The notes under the pieces are model-generated. The model searched no databases. It saw only the letters and a program-made list of their open reading frames with translations, and was not told where the DNA came from. From Sphingomonas jeddahensis (GTDB lineage: Bacteria; Pseudomonadota; Alphaproteobacteria; Sphingomonadales; Sphingomonadaceae): DNA of 64,000 nt. The stretch covers positions 186,001 to 250,000 of the forward strand of contig NZ_MPSB01000003.1 in assembly GCF_001981525.1 (NCBI RefSeq), in the 5' to 3' direction. Of this stretch, positions 1 to 8,908 are shown piece after piece (within the stretch, counting starts at the first letter, position 1; every line of letters starts with the position of its first letter). Position numbers and translations under genes: made by a program.

Positions 1-141
1 GATCTCTACATGGCGATCGCCACGGTGCTCGCCTTTGTCTTCAACCTCAACGCAGCAGCCGGCGGCGCCTCTGCGCCGCTGCCGACGATCGAGGTGCCAA
101 AGGGCGCCCGCTTCGACGAAAACGGCATGGCGCTCGCCTGA
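1..141 (+). CDS. C-terminal end of an unidentified protein (partial)
   Basis: The frame is open from the first base of the window to a TGA at 139-141, giving the last 46 residues of a protein that starts outside. The visible part has a hydrophobic stretch (YMAIATVLAFVF) followed by a polar tail that ends GMALA. It sits about 185 bp upstream of fliD on the same strand, so a flagellar or membrane role is possible. Nothing in the fragment identifies the family. Confidence 0.5.
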   Translation, partial: DLYMAIATVLAFVFNLNAAAGGASAPLPTIEVPKGARFDENGMALA

Positions 142-173
142 TCCCGAGGCGGAGGGCCAGCCCCGCTTACCCC

Positions 174-254
174 CGTTCGCCCTTAGCCCGTCGAAGGGCG
201 TGCCCCAAAACGCATCGTTAGCGGCACGTGCTTCGACAAGCTCAGCACGAACGG
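174..254. repeat. Composite palindromic repeat, family B (intergenic, before fliD)
   Basis: Two inverted half-units flank a centre of about 20 bp. The left half contains the core TCGAAGGGCGTG and the right half CACGTGCTTCGACAAGCTCA, ending CACGAACG. The same pair recurs at 4002, 24601 and 26267 and, more diverged, at 15719, 16724 and 16827. It fills most of the 185 bp gap between the first gene and fliD. No transposase is present, so it behaves as a non-autonomous REP or MITE-like element. Confidence 0.8.
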
Positions 255-326
255 AAGGAGAGGGCGGCTCTCCCCCCGGCAGAAACCCCTAAATCCTCAT
301 CCCAATCGGCCGTTTAACAAACCGCC

Positions 327-1793
327 ATGGCCACCATCTCCAGCACCGCCGCGACGCCGACGCCCTCCACCACCAGCGTCACCAAGTCCGCCGCCAGCGC
401 ACTGCTGACGTCGCTGAACACCGGCTCGGGCGTTGACACCAACACGCTCGTCACCAGCCTGGTCGAGGCGCAATTCGCGGCAAAAACCGCGGCGCTCACC
501 GCCCGCTCTGACAAACTGACCGCGCAGATTTCGGGTGTGTCGACGCTGAAAAGCGCGATCACCGATTTCACCGCCGCGCTGGAGACGCTGGTGAAAGGTG
601 GCACGCTTCAGTCGCAGCCCACCAGCAGCAACAATTCGGTGTTCACCGCCACGCCGATTTCGGGCGCTAAGCTCACCGGCATGACGGCCAGCATCAGCGT
701 CGAGCGGCTCGCCACCGCACAGGCGGCAGTGTCGACGGCGGTGGCCTCAAAGAGCGCGCCGCTCGGCTCCGGCGTTTTCACGCTCACTGTCGGGACAAAG
801 AACGCCGACGGCACCGTCGCCGGAACCGGCGAGCCGATTCAAATCGAGATCCAGGACGGCACGCTGACCAGCGTCGCCGCTGCGATCAACGCCAAGAAGG
901 CCGGCGTCACCGCCTCGGTCGTCACCGACGCAGATGGCACTGCTTATCTGTCGCTCAAAGGCGAAACCGGCGCAGCCAAGGCGTTCACGCTGGAGGCGAG
1001 CGCGGAATCATCGGCCGAGCTCAAGACGTTCAACGTCGGTTCGGGCACCGGCGGCATGACGATCACCGGCACGGCAACCAACGCCCGCCTGACGGTGGAC
1101 GGCATCACCGTCGAACGCGGCAGCAACGCCATCAGCGATCTGGTCGATGGCGTGAAGCTCGACCTGGTCGGTACTTCGACAACGCCGGTTTCGCTGTCCA
1201 CCAGCACGCCGACCACCGCGCTCACCAACGCAGTCGAGGACTTCGTGTTCACCTACAATCAGGTGCTAACCGAGCTTCAAAAGCAGACCGATCCGATCAC
1301 CGGCGACCTGCGCGGGGATTCAGGGGCGCAGAACATGCTGCGCAGCCTCAAGGGCCTGTCGATGCGGGATCTGCTGCCCGGCTCTGCTCCGGGCACCCCC
1401 AAGACCCTCGCCGAAATCGGCGTGCTCACCAACCGCGACGGCACCCTGTCGGTCAACAGTGACACGCTGTCCAAGGCAATCGCCAGCAACCCCGGCGCGT
1501 TGGAGGCAATGTTCTCCAATTCCAATGACGGCTCGGGCGTCCTGTCGGCGATGAACTCGATCAAGCTCAACGCGACCAGCACGCTCTACGGCCTCGGCGC
1601 CTCGACCAAGCGCTACACCGAGGCACAAGGTGATCTGACGGACCAACAGGACAAATTGACGCTCCAGCAGGAGAAAATGACGACGCGGCTGACGCAGCAA
1701 TTCGCCTCGATGAACGCGCGCGTCGCCGCCTATAAGTCCACGCAGACGTTCATGGAAAATCAGATCAAGGCCTGGACGAACGGCGACAACTAA
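327..1793 (+). CDS. fliD: Flagellar filament cap protein FliD (hook-associated protein 2)
   Basis: FliD caps the growing flagellar filament and folds exported flagellin subunits into place. The 488-residue product fits the family length. The N-terminal FliD domain (residues ~30-130) contains the typical LNTGSGVDTNTLVTSLVEAQ segment, which helps build the D0 coiled coil. The centre is rich in Ser, Thr and Gly, as expected of exposed filament domains. The C-terminal ~90 residues are a Gln-rich coiled coil that pairs with the N-terminus. The protein lacks a Sec signal, as expected for flagellar type III export. Its stop overlaps the fliS start (TAATG), indicating translational coupling with its usual partner. 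Confidence 0.93.
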   Translation: MATISSTAATPTPSTTSVTKSAASALLTSLNTGSGVDTNTLVTSLVEAQFAAKTAALTARSDKLTAQISGVSTLKSAITDFTAALETLVKGGTLQSQPTSSNNSVFTATPISGAKLTGMTASISVERLATAQAAVSTAVASKSAPLGSGVFTLTVGTKNADGTVAGTGEPIQIEIQDGTLTSVAAAINAKKAGVTASVVTDADGTAYLSLKGETGAAKAFTLEASAESSAELKTFNVGSGTGGMTITGTATNARLTVDGITVERGSNAISDLVDGVKLDLVGTSTTPVSLSTSTPTTALTNAVEDFVFTYNQVLTELQKQTDPITGDLRGDSGAQNMLRSLKGLSMRDLLPGSAPGTPKTLAEIGVLTNRDGTLSVNSDTLSKAIASNPGALEAMFSNSNDGSGVLSAMNSIKLNATSTLYGLGASTKRYTEAQGDLTDQQDKLTLQQEKMTTRLTQQFASMNARVAAYKSTQTFMENQIKAWTNGDN

Positions 1794-2191
1794 TGGCTTA
1801 CGCCTCCGCCCTGTTGCGCGATCCCGCGCAAACCTATCGTCAGATCGATCTCGCCGGCCGCACCGCCAATGCGGACGGCCCGGCGTTGGTGCAGCTGCTG
1901 TATGAGGAGCTGTGCCAGGCGCTGCGCGTCGCCGGCTGGGCGGCGGAGAACAGGAAGTTCGCAGTGAAGAGCGAACGCGTCACCCGCGCCACCGCCATCC
2001 TGTTCGCGCTGGAAGCCGGGCTCGATTTCGACAAAGGCGGCGACATATCAGTCACCCTGTCGCGCCTCTACGCCGGCGCTCGCAAACAAGTGATCGAAGC
2101 CAGCCTCGGCCACGACGGCACCCCCTTCCGCGAAGTGGCCGACACCCTCTCCGAAATCGCCGAAGCCTGGCGCACCGCCCGCGCCGCCTAA
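1793..2191 (+). CDS. fliS: Flagellin export chaperone FliS
   Basis: FliS binds the C-terminus of flagellin in the cytoplasm, stops premature polymerisation and delivers it to the flagellar export gate. The 132-residue protein has the FliS four-helix layout. The N-terminal AQTYRQIDLAGRT resembles the family's YxxxxxxTA region, and the helix containing LVQLLYEELCQALR is diagnostic. It overlaps the fliD stop by one base, the usual fliD-fliS arrangement. The repeat-rich region just downstream suggests the transcript ends here. Confidence 0.88.
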   Translation: MAYASALLRDPAQTYRQIDLAGRTANADGPALVQLLYEELCQALRVAGWAAENRKFAVKSERVTRATAILFALEAGLDFDKGGDISVTLSRLYAGARKQVIEASLGHDGTPFREVADTLSEIAEAWRTARAA

Positions 2192-2211
2192 CCCACCAAC
2201 CCCTCAACTGC

Positions 2212-2301
2212 CGTCATGCTGAACTCGTTTCAGCATCACCGCCCCACAAGCGAGGGCGGTGCAATCGGAGAAGTGGACCCTGAAACAAGTTCAGGGTGAC
2301 G
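2212..2301. repeat. Composite palindromic repeat, family C (downstream of fliS)
   Basis: The left half reads CGTCATGCTGAACTCGTTTC and the right half is its imperfect inverse, ending GTTCAGGGTGACG, about 35 bp apart. The two halves could fold as separate hairpins or as one long cruciform. The same architecture with other loop bases occurs at 13826, 16961 and 23059, and a single hairpin at 33352. It lies between fliS and the convergent zntB gene and may act as a transcription barrier. Confidence 0.7.
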
Positions 2302-2320
2302 CCGAGCAGGGTGTTAAGTC

Positions 2321-2411
2321 CTCCCCGGAACGGGGAGGGGGACCGCCGAAGGCGGTGGAGGGGCGTCTCCACAAACGATCCCACCCGCGGCAAGTCCTCG
2401 CCGACGCCCCT
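2321..2411. repeat. GC-rich hairpin repeat next to zntB
   Basis: The hairpin CTCCCCggaacGGGGAG is followed by ACCGCC gaa GGCGGT, then GGAGGGGCGTC. An inverted GACGCCCC occurs about 35 bp further on. This is another short dispersed repeat type, and its CTCCCC/GGGGAG arms resemble the block found inside hrpB at 60799. With the preceding element it fills the gap between fliS and zntB. No gene is seen here. Confidence 0.55.
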
Positions 2412-2420
2412 ACCTCACTG

Positions 2421-3371
2421 CTACCGCAGCCAATGCCGCGCAACGAACCACCCGGTCACCGCCGCCGCAATCACCACGCACAGCGCGACGATCGCGTCGA
2501 ATGCCCATGGCTCCTTCGCCAGCCACAGCCCCTCGACGTTCATCCCGTACAATCCGGTGATGAAGGTCAACGGCAGGAACACCATCGCCGCGATCGAGAT
2601 GATCAGTCCCCGCTGATCCAGCTGCTCCGCCCGCAAATCGGTCAACGCTTCATGCATCAGGCTGGCGCGCTCGCGGATTGCCTCCACTTCCTCTGCCATG
2701 CGCGCCGCGCGATCCGCCGCCGCGGCGAGATGCGCACGATCATCCGGCCCCAGCCAGTCGCCTGGCAGCGCCGCCAATTTCTCCAGCGCCGCACGCTGCG
2801 GGTTGAGGAAGCGGCGATAGTTGATCGCCTCCACCCGCACCCGCGTCACATTCTTGCGCAAGGTGAACACCCGCGCGGCATCGAGCTGCTGCTCGCAATC
2901 GTCCAGCTCGTCTCCCAGCTCGGCGACGACCGGGTCCAGATCCTCGGTGATCGCCGCGGCAAAGGCGGTGATGAGGTCGCCCGGATCGTGCACGCAGCCG
3001 TCCGTCACCTCGCGCTCCACTGCGTCCGTGGCGAGCAGATGCTTGCGCGTCACCGAAATCACTCGCCCTTTCACTGCCCAGATCCGCACGGAGGCAAGCA
3101 TGTCGGATGAGTCGAGCTCCTCATCGCTCCGCCCGCGCAGGTTGACGAACGCGCCATTATCCAGCGCGTCGCAGCGCGGCCGCGTTTCCTGCGCGGTCAG
3201 CGGGTCGACGATATAGTCAGGGAGCGCGGCTTTGTCGCTCAGCCAGGATTGCGCGTGCTCGGCAGTGGTGGTGAGGTGCACCCACACCATTGCGTCGTCG
3301 CAACCCAGCGCCTCCTCGACGCTGACCTTGCGTGCCGCTCCGTCCGCAATGCGGTACCCGAAGCCGCTCAC
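2421..3371 (-). CDS. zntB: CorA-family zinc transporter ZntB
   Basis: A 316-residue inner-membrane CorA/MIT-family metal transporter. The long cytoplasmic N-terminal part (residues 1-250) ends in charged helices (AEEVEAIRERASLMHEALTD). Two C-terminal membrane helices follow, the first ending in the signature YGMN near residue 275. The length and the acidic N-terminal domain fit ZntB better than CorA, but the metal cannot be read from sequence. The start is a GTG that overlaps the stop of the siroheme synthase gene (GTGA), making this the last gene of the argH-lysA operon. Confidence 0.85.
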   Translation of the reverse strand: MSGFGYRIADGAARKVSVEEALGCDDAMVWVHLTTTAEHAQSWLSDKAALPDYIVDPLTAQETRPRCDALDNGAFVNLRGRSDEELDSSDMLASVRIWAVKGRVISVTRKHLLATDAVEREVTDGCVHDPGDLITAFAAAITEDLDPVVAELGDELDDCEQQLDAARVFTLRKNVTRVRVEAINYRRFLNPQRAALEKLAALPGDWLGPDDRAHLAAAADRAARMAEEVEAIRERASLMHEALTDLRAEQLDQRGLIISIAAMVFLPLTFITGLYGMNVEGLWLAKEPWAFDAIVALCVVIAAAVTGWFVARHWLR

Positions 3372-4279
3372 GCCATTCTCAGATCAACGGTCAGCCCGGG
3401 CAGGTCCGCCGGCGGCGCAGCGCAGGCAAGTCGATCGGCATCGGCGCGCGCGCGGTTGAGGATCGCGGCCGGCACGTCCGCCCCATGCGTCACGCGATCG
3501 GCGTTGGCCAGCAGCCGCGCCTGGCGGAGCGTCAAATCGTCGGGGTCAGGGGAGGGGAGCGTCATGGTGACGAGCGTAACCGTGTCGCTACCCATCTGTT
3601 CCGCCGGCATGCCGCTGGTGTCGCGTGGGTCGAGCGGATCATAGATCGCGCCCGGTGTCAGCGCCGCTGCAATCGCCCGCCGCCGCTCGCCTGCTTCGGG
3701 GTAACGCGCCCGCCACGCCGCGCGACTGGCGAACAGCCCCTCGGCAAGCCGCCCGAGGCTCGCCGGCAGCAATGCCTCTAGCCGCTGCCGCAACGCCGCC
3801 GCCAGCCCCGCCGACGCGCCGCCGGTCCCCACCGCGACGATCACCGGATCGCGATCGACGATCGCCGGGAGGGTGAAATCGCACAGCTCCGGCCGGTCGA
3901 CGGCATTGACCAGGATGCCGCGCGCCTTGAGCCGGGCGACCGCCGCATCATCGTCCACGACGATGGCGAGGCGGGGATCGCACATGTCAGAGGAAGAAGG
4001 CAGGGCTTCGACAGGCTCAGCCCGAACGGAGGAGGGCGTACGTTCACCTCCAACCCCCGCGGAAGAGGGCGCATGCTCACCACTCCCCCTCCGTTCGCCC
4101 TGAGCTTGTCGAAGGGCTGACCTTCCGTCTTCTCTTGGCAGAGAGGCATCCTCCCCCACCACCACAGCACCCGCGCGCTCCAACAACCGCCGCTTCGCCT
4201 CGGCCGCCTCACCATCACCCACCAAAATCACCGCACGGCCCCGAAGCCGCACGAAGATCGGCAGGCTATGGAGCGTCAC
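3368..4279 (-). CDS. Siroheme synthase N-terminal type (precorrin-2 dehydrogenase/ferrochelatase) with a repeat-encoded insert
   Basis: The family oxidises precorrin-2 with NAD+ and inserts iron to make siroheme, the cofactor of sulfite and nitrite reductases. Residues 1-45 hold the NAD-binding start (LVGDGEAAEAKRRLLERAGA). The typical LVNAVDRPELCDFTLPAIVD block and VGTGGASAGLAAALRQRLE follow, then a helical tail. No SUMT methyltransferase domain is present, so this is a CysG N-terminal-only protein. About 45 extra residues (positions ~46-96, LRQAQGERR ... VRAEPVEALP) interrupt the Rossmann region and are encoded by a family B repeat, without a frameshift. It overlaps lysA by four bases. Confidence 0.8.
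   Translation of the reverse strand: MTLHSLPIFVRLRGRAVILVGDGEAAEAKRRLLERAGAVVVGEDASLPREDGRSALRQAQGERRGSGEHAPSSAGVGGERTPSSVRAEPVEALPSSSDMCDPRLAIVVDDDAAVARLKARGILVNAVDRPELCDFTLPAIVDRDPVIVAVGTGGASAGLAAALRQRLEALLPASLGRLAEGLFASRAAWRARYPEAGERRRAIAAALTPGAIYDPLDPRDTSGMPAEQMGSDTVTLVTMTLPSPDPDDLTLRQARLLANADRVTHGADVPAAILNRARADADRLACAAPPADLPGLTVDLRMA
4002..4118. repeat. Family B palindromic repeat inside the siroheme synthase CDS
   Basis: The half-unit GCTTCGACAGGCTCAGCCCG (from 4005) is matched by an inverted half-unit CCCTGAGCTTGTCGAAGGGC near 4098, with about 60 bp between. These are the same arms as at 174, 24601 and 26267, but here inside an open frame. The added codons leave the reading frame intact on the minus strand. 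Confidence 0.85.
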
Positions 4280-5532
4280 AGCCAGTCCGGCACGCGCTCG
4301 GCGGCAAGGATCGTCTCGGCGGCAATACGATCCGCGACCACCGCATAGCGGTCGCCATCCACCAGCACCTCGGGCACCAACGGTCGCGAATTATAGGTCG
4401 AGGCCATGGTCGCGCCATAAGCGCCCGCGGTGCGGAATATCGCGAGGTCGCCCGATTTCACCACGTCGATCTCGCGATCGCGCGCGAAGGTGTCACCCGT
4501 CTCGCACACCGGGCCGGCAATGTTGGCCACCATACATTCGCCGCTCGGCCGCACCGCCTCAAAATCGTGCCACGCATCGTAGAGCGCCGGCCGGGCGAGA
4601 TCGTTCATCGCCGCATCGACGATGACATAGGGGCTGGTAACGCCCGGCTTTACCCAGATCACCTCGGTCAGCAGCACGCCGGCATTGCCGGTGATCACGC
4701 GGCCCGGCTCGAACATCAAGGTGACATCCCAATCCTTCGTCACCCGCGCCACCATCGCGCCGAAATCGGCCGGATCAGGCGGCACGTCGCCGGCCTTGTA
4801 GTTGACGCCCAGGCCGCCGCCCAGATCGACATGCGTGATCGTGTGGCCGCGCGCGCGAAGTTCGGAAACGAAAGCGCCGATGCGCGAATAAGCGGCCTCC
4901 AGTGGCCCGAGATCGAGCAATTGCGACCCGATATGGATCGCTACCCCCCGTAGATTCAGCCCGTTCAGGCCCGCCAGCCGCCCGAAAATGTCCGCCGCTT
5001 CGGCGATTGGCACCCCGAATTTGTTCTCGCTCTTGCCCGTCGAGATCTTCGCATGCGTGCCCGCATCCACGTCCGGATTGACGCGCAGCACCGCCCGCGC
5101 GGTCTTGCCCTGCGCCGCCGCGAGCTGCGCCAGCACCACGCCTTCCTCTTCCAGCTCGATGTTGAACTGGCCGATTTCCGCGCCAATACCGCGACTTAGC
5201 TCGGCGCGCGTCTTGCCGACGCCGGAAAAAACGATGTCGGCCGCCGGCATCCCCGCCGCCAGCGCCCGCGCCATCTCCCCGCCCGACACCACGTCCGCGC
5301 CATAGCCCTCGCGCGCCAGCACGTTCAGCACCGCGATGTTGGGGTTGGCCTTGATCGCATAGGCCAGATGCACCCGCCCGGCGCCTTTCAACCCGTCGCG
5401 GAACCGCCGCGCCTGTGTGCGTAAGGCATTGGCGGAATAGACATAAACCGGCGTTCCCACCTCCGCGGCGATGCGCGACAGGGGCACGGCTTCACAGTGA
5501 AGCTCGCCATCGACAAGGGCAAAATGGTCCAT
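4276..5532 (-). CDS. lysA: Diaminopimelate decarboxylase
   Basis: A PLP enzyme (alanine-racemase fold) that decarboxylates meso-diaminopimelate, the last step of lysine synthesis. The 418-residue length is normal. The PLP lysine is K61 in YAIKANPN. HIGSQLLDL and the phosphate-binding glycine run DLGGGLGVNY follow, and GPVCETGD carries the substrate-contacting Cys-Glu pair of the other subunit. Its stop overlaps the siroheme synthase start (ATGA). A small lipoprotein gene lies three bases upstream, so the five-gene block is probably one transcript. Confidence 0.95.
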   Translation of the reverse strand: MDHFALVDGELHCEAVPLSRIAAEVGTPVYVYSANALRTQARRFRDGLKGAGRVHLAYAIKANPNIAVLNVLAREGYGADVVSGGEMARALAAGMPAADIVFSGVGKTRAELSRGIGAEIGQFNIELEEEGVVLAQLAAAQGKTARAVLRVNPDVDAGTHAKISTGKSENKFGVPIAEAADIFGRLAGLNGLNLRGVAIHIGSQLLDLGPLEAAYSRIGAFVSELRARGHTITHVDLGGGLGVNYKAGDVPPDPADFGAMVARVTKDWDVTLMFEPGRVITGNAGVLLTEVIWVKPGVTSPYVIVDAAMNDLARPALYDAWHDFEAVRPSGECMVANIAGPVCETGDTFARDREIDVVKSGDLAIFRTAGAYGATMASTYNSRPLVPEVLVDGDRYAVVADRIAAETILAAERVPDWL

Positions 5533-5535
5533 GGA

Positions 5536-5769
5536 TTACCTTGGCGGAAGATCAAATTCGTCGCTGCGGCGCTCTTCCGAATTGCGCAGCAGTTCGTCGC
5601 TACGCCCCGGCCGCGCCTGCGGATTGGGGGTGAGCAGATCGTCGGGCGTCGGCGTCGCGGTAGCCCCATAAGGCGCAACCGGCAGCCGCTCGCCCTCATT
5701 GGGCCGCAGCGCGCGGGACGATCCGCACCCCGCCAGCAGCACGGCGAGGAGGAGAACAGCGCCCCTCAC
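5536..5769 (-). CDS. Small lipoprotein between argH and lysA (LptM-like position)
   Basis: A 77-residue protein with a clear lipoprotein signal: hydrophobic [10 protein letters not shown] with the lipobox cysteine at about residue 15. A proline- and arginine-rich, probably unstructured tail follows. Small lipoproteins of the LptM/YifL type occupy this place next to lysA in many Proteobacteria. The conserved GLKGPLY motif of E. coli LptM is not present, so the family link rests on position and size. It overlaps the argH stop by four bases and ends three bases before lysA. Confidence 0.72.
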   Translation of the reverse strand: MRGAVLLLAVLLAGCGSSRALRPNEGERLPVAPYGATATPTPDDLLTPNPQARPGRSDELLRNSEERRSDEFDLPPR

Positions 5770-7151
5770 GCCAGCGCCTCGCGTGCTTCACGGATCGCGG
5801 CGCGCACATTGTCGGGCGCCGTACCGCCGAAGCTGGTCCGGCTCGAGACCGAAGCATCGACCGACAACACGCTGTAAACGCCCGCATTTACCCGCGCGTC
5901 GATGGCGGTGAGGTCGTCGATCGGCACCTGGTCCAGCCGTACGCCCAGCGCTTCGGCGCGCGCCACCGCGCGTCCGGTGATGTGATGCGCCTCCCGGAAC
6001 GGCACGCCCGCCTCGCGCACCAGCCAGTCGGCAAGATCGGTCGCCGTGGCAAAGCCGCTTTCCGCCACCGCGCGCATCCGCTCGATGCGGAACGTCGCGC
6101 TTTCGACCATCCCCGTCATCGCCGCCAGGCACAGGCCGAGCAGGTCGTGGCACTCGAACACCGGCGGCTTATCGTCCTGCATGTCCTTGGAATAAGCGAG
6201 CGGCAGGCCCTTCATCGTCACCATCAGGCTGACGAGGCAGCCAGTAATCCGCCCGGCATGGCCGCGCACCAGCTCGGCCGCATCGGGATTGCGCTTCTGC
6301 GGCATGATCGAGCTGCCGGTCGACCATTGGTCGCTCAGCGACACGAAGCCGAACGGCTGCGACGCCCACAGCACGAACTCCTCCGCGAGCCGCGACAGGT
6401 GCAGCGCGCATTGTGCCGCGCAGGTCAGATATTCGATCGCGAAATCACGATCGGACACCGCATCCAGCGAGTTGCGCGTCGGCCCATCAAAGCCGAGCGC
6501 AGCAGCGGTGGCATGGCGGTCGACCGGAAATCCGGTTCCGGCAAGCGCCGCCGAGCCGAGCGGCGACAGGTTCATCCGCGCTCGCGCATCGGCAAAGCGC
6601 CCGACATCCCGCCGCGCCATCTCGACATAAGCCATCAGATGGTGGCCAAGCGTCACCGGCTGCGCCGATTGCAGGTGCGTGAACCCCGGCATCACGCTCG
6701 CGGCATGTTCTTCCGCGCGATCCAGCAGCGCGCACTGGAACGCGGCCAGCGCGGCCAGCGTCTCGTCAATCGCGTCGCGTACCCACAAGCGGAAGTCAGT
6801 CGCGACCTGATCGTTGCGGCTGCGCGCCGTGTGGAGCCGTCCGGCGGCCGGGCCGATCGCCTCGGCGAGCCGCGCCTCGGTCTGCATGTGGATGTCCTCG
6901 AGCGCGAGGTCTTCCGTCACGCCTTCGGCATCATAATGCGCCGCCACCTGATCGAGCCCGCGCGCGATCGCCTCCGCATCGTCACCGGCAACGATGCCCT
7001 GTTTCGCCAGCATCGCGACATGTGCTTGGGAGCCGCGAATGTCCTGCCGCCACATCCGCTTGTCGAAGGGGATGGAGGCATTTATCTCGCGCATCACCGC
7101 GGCCGGGCCTTCGGCGAACCGGCCGCCCCACATCTGGTTGGAATCGCTCAT
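5766..7151 (-). CDS. argH: Argininosuccinate lyase
   Basis: Splits argininosuccinate into arginine and fumarate, the last step of arginine synthesis. The 461-residue protein belongs to the fumarase/aspartase superfamily. The N-terminal MWGGRF, the [17 protein letters not shown] helix and the signature loop [15 protein letters not shown] (catalytic serine) are all present. The start was placed at [10 protein letters not shown]. Longer open frame exists upstream but runs antisense through the thioredoxin gene. The start codon shares CATG with that of the divergent TlpA gene, so the argH promoter must lie within it. Confidence 0.95.
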   Translation of the reverse strand: MSDSNQMWGGRFAEGPAAVMREINASIPFDKRMWRQDIRGSQAHVAMLAKQGIVAGDDAEAIARGLDQVAAHYDAEGVTEDLALEDIHMQTEARLAEAIGPAAGRLHTARSRNDQVATDFRLWVRDAIDETLAALAAFQCALLDRAEEHAASVMPGFTHLQSAQPVTLGHHLMAYVEMARRDVGRFADARARMNLSPLGSAALAGTGFPVDRHATAAALGFDGPTRNSLDAVSDRDFAIEYLTCAAQCALHLSRLAEEFVLWASQPFGFVSLSDQWSTGSSIMPQKRNPDAAELVRGHAGRITGCLVSLMVTMKGLPLAYSKDMQDDKPPVFECHDLLGLCLAAMTGMVESATFRIERMRAVAESGFATATDLADWLVREAGVPFREAHHITGRAVARAEALGVRLDQVPIDDLTAIDARVNAGVYSVLSVDASVSSRTSFGGTAPDNVRAAIREAREALA

Positions 7152-7749
7152 GCCATCGCGCTCGGGAACCGTCTTTCTCCTCGCCACCGCGCTGGCGGCT
7201 TCCGCGTGCGATAGGCAAACGCCTGCGCCGGAGCAAGCAAACGTCTCTAGCCCTGAGGCGGTGACCACCGACGAGGTCGCGCCTGGCAATGCCGCGCCCG
7301 TTGCGGCGGCCGGCACCGTCGATCGCTCGCACAAGGGCGAGGCGGCACCAAACGTCGCGTTTCTCGATGCGGTGGGCAAGCCGGTGAACCTCGTCGATTT
7401 CCGCGGCAAGCCGGTGCTGCTGAACCTTTGGGCGACCTGGTGCGCGCCCTGCATCAAGGAAATGCCCAGCCTCGATGCCGCCGCAGCTGCAGCGGGTGAC
7501 AAGGTCCATGTTCTGGCAGTGAGCCAGGACATGCAGCGCGAAAAGGTGGCGCCCTTCTTCGCCGAGCGGAAGCTGGATCACCTCGCCCCGTACACCGATC
7601 CCGAGATGGGGCTCAGCCTGTCTTACAAGGCCAACCTGCCCACGACGATCATGCTTGACGCCGAGGGCCGCGAACTATGGCGCGTCAGCGGCGCGATGGA
7701 CTGGGCGGGCGCGGAGGCCAAGGCGTTGATCGCCGAGGCGAACGCCTAA
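7150..7749 (+). CDS. TlpA-family thioredoxin-like lipoprotein
   Basis: A 199-residue exported thiol-disulfide oxidoreductase. The N-terminal hydrophobic segment ends in AASAC, a likely lipobox, so the protein should be membrane-anchored in the periplasm. A Pro/Ala-rich linker follows. The AhpC/TSA-TlpA thioredoxin fold begins near residue 60 and carries the active site WATWCAPC (CxxC). The C-terminal cis-proline loop reads NLPTTIMLD. Probable roles are reduction of cytochrome c or other periplasmic disulfides. Its ATG overlaps that of argH on the other strand, and its last four bases overlap queA. Confidence 0.88.
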   Translation: MPSRSGTVFLLATALAASACDRQTPAPEQANVSSPEAVTTDEVAPGNAAPVAAAGTVDRSHKGEAAPNVAFLDAVGKPVNLVDFRGKPVLLNLWATWCAPCIKEMPSLDAAAAAAGDKVHVLAVSQDMQREKVAPFFAERKLDHLAPYTDPEMGLSLSYKANLPTTIMLDAEGRELWRVSGAMDWAGAEAKALIAEANA

Positions 7750-8783
7750 CCTGCGCGATCGGGGATCAGCAGCGAGGCATCGCCGTAGGAATAGAAGCGG
7801 TAGTCCGCCGCGATCGCATGCGCATAAGCCGCCTGCATCCGCTCCAGCCCCATCAGCGCCGATACCAGCATGAACAGCGTCGAGCGCGGCAGGTGGAAGT
7901 TGGTTACGAGGCCATCGATGCCGCGGAAGCGATAGCCGGGGGTGATGAAGATCGAGGTGTCGCCTTCGAACGGTCGGACCATGCCGTCCTCGCCGGCGGC
8001 GCTCTCGATCAGCCGCAGCGACGTGGTGCCGACGGCAATGACGCGCCCGCCACTGGCGCGCACGGCGTTGAGCCGATCGGCGGTGGCGGCGTCGATGCGG
8101 CCCCATTCGGCATGCATCCTGTGGTCCGCGGTGTCCTCTGCCTTTACCGGAAGGAAGGTGCCGGCGCCGACGTGCAGCGTCAGCGTGGTGTGGCCGATCC
8201 CCGCCGCGTCCAGCGCCGCCATCAGCCCGGGCGTGAAGTGCAGCGCGGCGGTCGGCGCGGCAACGGCACCTGCCTCGCGAGCGAACATCGTCTGGTAATC
8301 GTCGGCATCACGCGCGTCGGTGGGGCGCTTGGCGGCGATATAAGGCGGCAGCGGCATGCGGCCGGCGCGCTCCAGCAGCAACTCGACCGGTTCGTCGCCG
8401 GCGAAATCGAGCGCGAAGCTGCCGTCGTCCGCTCGGTCGCCGGCGATGGCGGAGACGCCTGAGCCGAAGTCGATCGTGTCACCGTCGCGCAGCCGCTTGG
8501 CGTTGCGGATGAAGGCACGCCAACGCCGCGGCCCCTCGCGCTTGTGGAGCGTCGCACCGATCTTCGCCGCGCCGCGCATGCCTTCCAGCTGGGCGGGGAT
8601 CACGCGCGTGTCGTTGAAGACGAGGAGGTCGCCGGCGCGCAGCTCGGCGGGCAGATCGGTGACAATGCGGTCGCGGGGGGCGGCACCGTCGAGGACGAGC
8701 AGGCGGGCGGAGTCGCGCGGTGATGCCGGGCGCAGGGCGATGCGCTCATTGGGGAGGTCGAAATCGAACAGGTCGACGTTCAT
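7746..8783 (-). CDS. queA: tRNA preQ1(34) S-adenosylmethionine ribosyltransferase-isomerase QueA
   Basis: Transfers the ribosyl part of SAM to preQ1 in tRNA to give epoxyqueuosine. The 345-residue length is standard. Family blocks seen include [12 protein letters not shown] at the N-terminus, [24 protein letters not shown] and the C-terminal [16 protein letters not shown]. The start was set at [12 protein letters not shown] further 18 codons stay open upstream but are encoded by the adjacent palindromic repeat. It converges on the TlpA gene with a four-base overlap of the ends. Confidence 0.95.
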   Translation of the reverse strand: MNVDLFDFDLPNERIALRPASPRDSARLLVLDGAAPRDRIVTDLPAELRAGDLLVFNDTRVIPAQLEGMRGAAKIGATLHKREGPRRWRAFIRNAKRLRDGDTIDFGSGVSAIAGDRADDGSFALDFAGDEPVELLLERAGRMPLPPYIAAKRPTDARDADDYQTMFAREAGAVAAPTAALHFTPGLMAALDAAGIGHTTLTLHVGAGTFLPVKAEDTADHRMHAEWGRIDAATADRLNAVRASGGRVIAVGTTSLRLIESAAGEDGMVRPFEGDTSIFITPGYRFRGIDGLVTNFHLPRSTLFMLVSALMGLERMQAAYAHAIAADYRFYSYGDASLLIPDRAG

Positions 8784-8810
8784 CGTAGAAGCGGCTTCCA
8801 AACAGGGCTG

Positions 8811-8905
8811 GTCATTCCCGCGCAGGCGGGAATCCATAAACGCTGGTGTTGCGGCTCAATCGCGTACGTTAGCGTCTATGGATCCCCGCCTTCGCGGGGA
8901 TGACG
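8811..8905. repeat. Composite palindromic repeat, family A, copy 1
   Basis: The left half is GTCATTCCCGCGCAGGCGGG followed by AATCCATAAACGCT. The right half is its inverse, AGCGTCTATGGATCCCCGCC ending GGGGATGACG. Each half is itself a GC hairpin, and the ATCCATA/TATGGAT arms let the whole element fold back. The layout and spacing repeat at 11162 and 19671. It separates queA from the exonuclease III gene. Confidence 0.85.
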
Positions 8906-8908
8906 AAT

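Noticed and set aside
5982..7214. 410-codon open frame opposite argH
   Set aside because: Mirror of a conserved gene; composition dominated by Arg, His and Ala and no domain pattern.
8784..8837. N-terminal extension of QueA
   Set aside because: The added residues ([11 protein letters not shown]...) are encoded by the family A repeat, which gives similar peptides wherever it is open.
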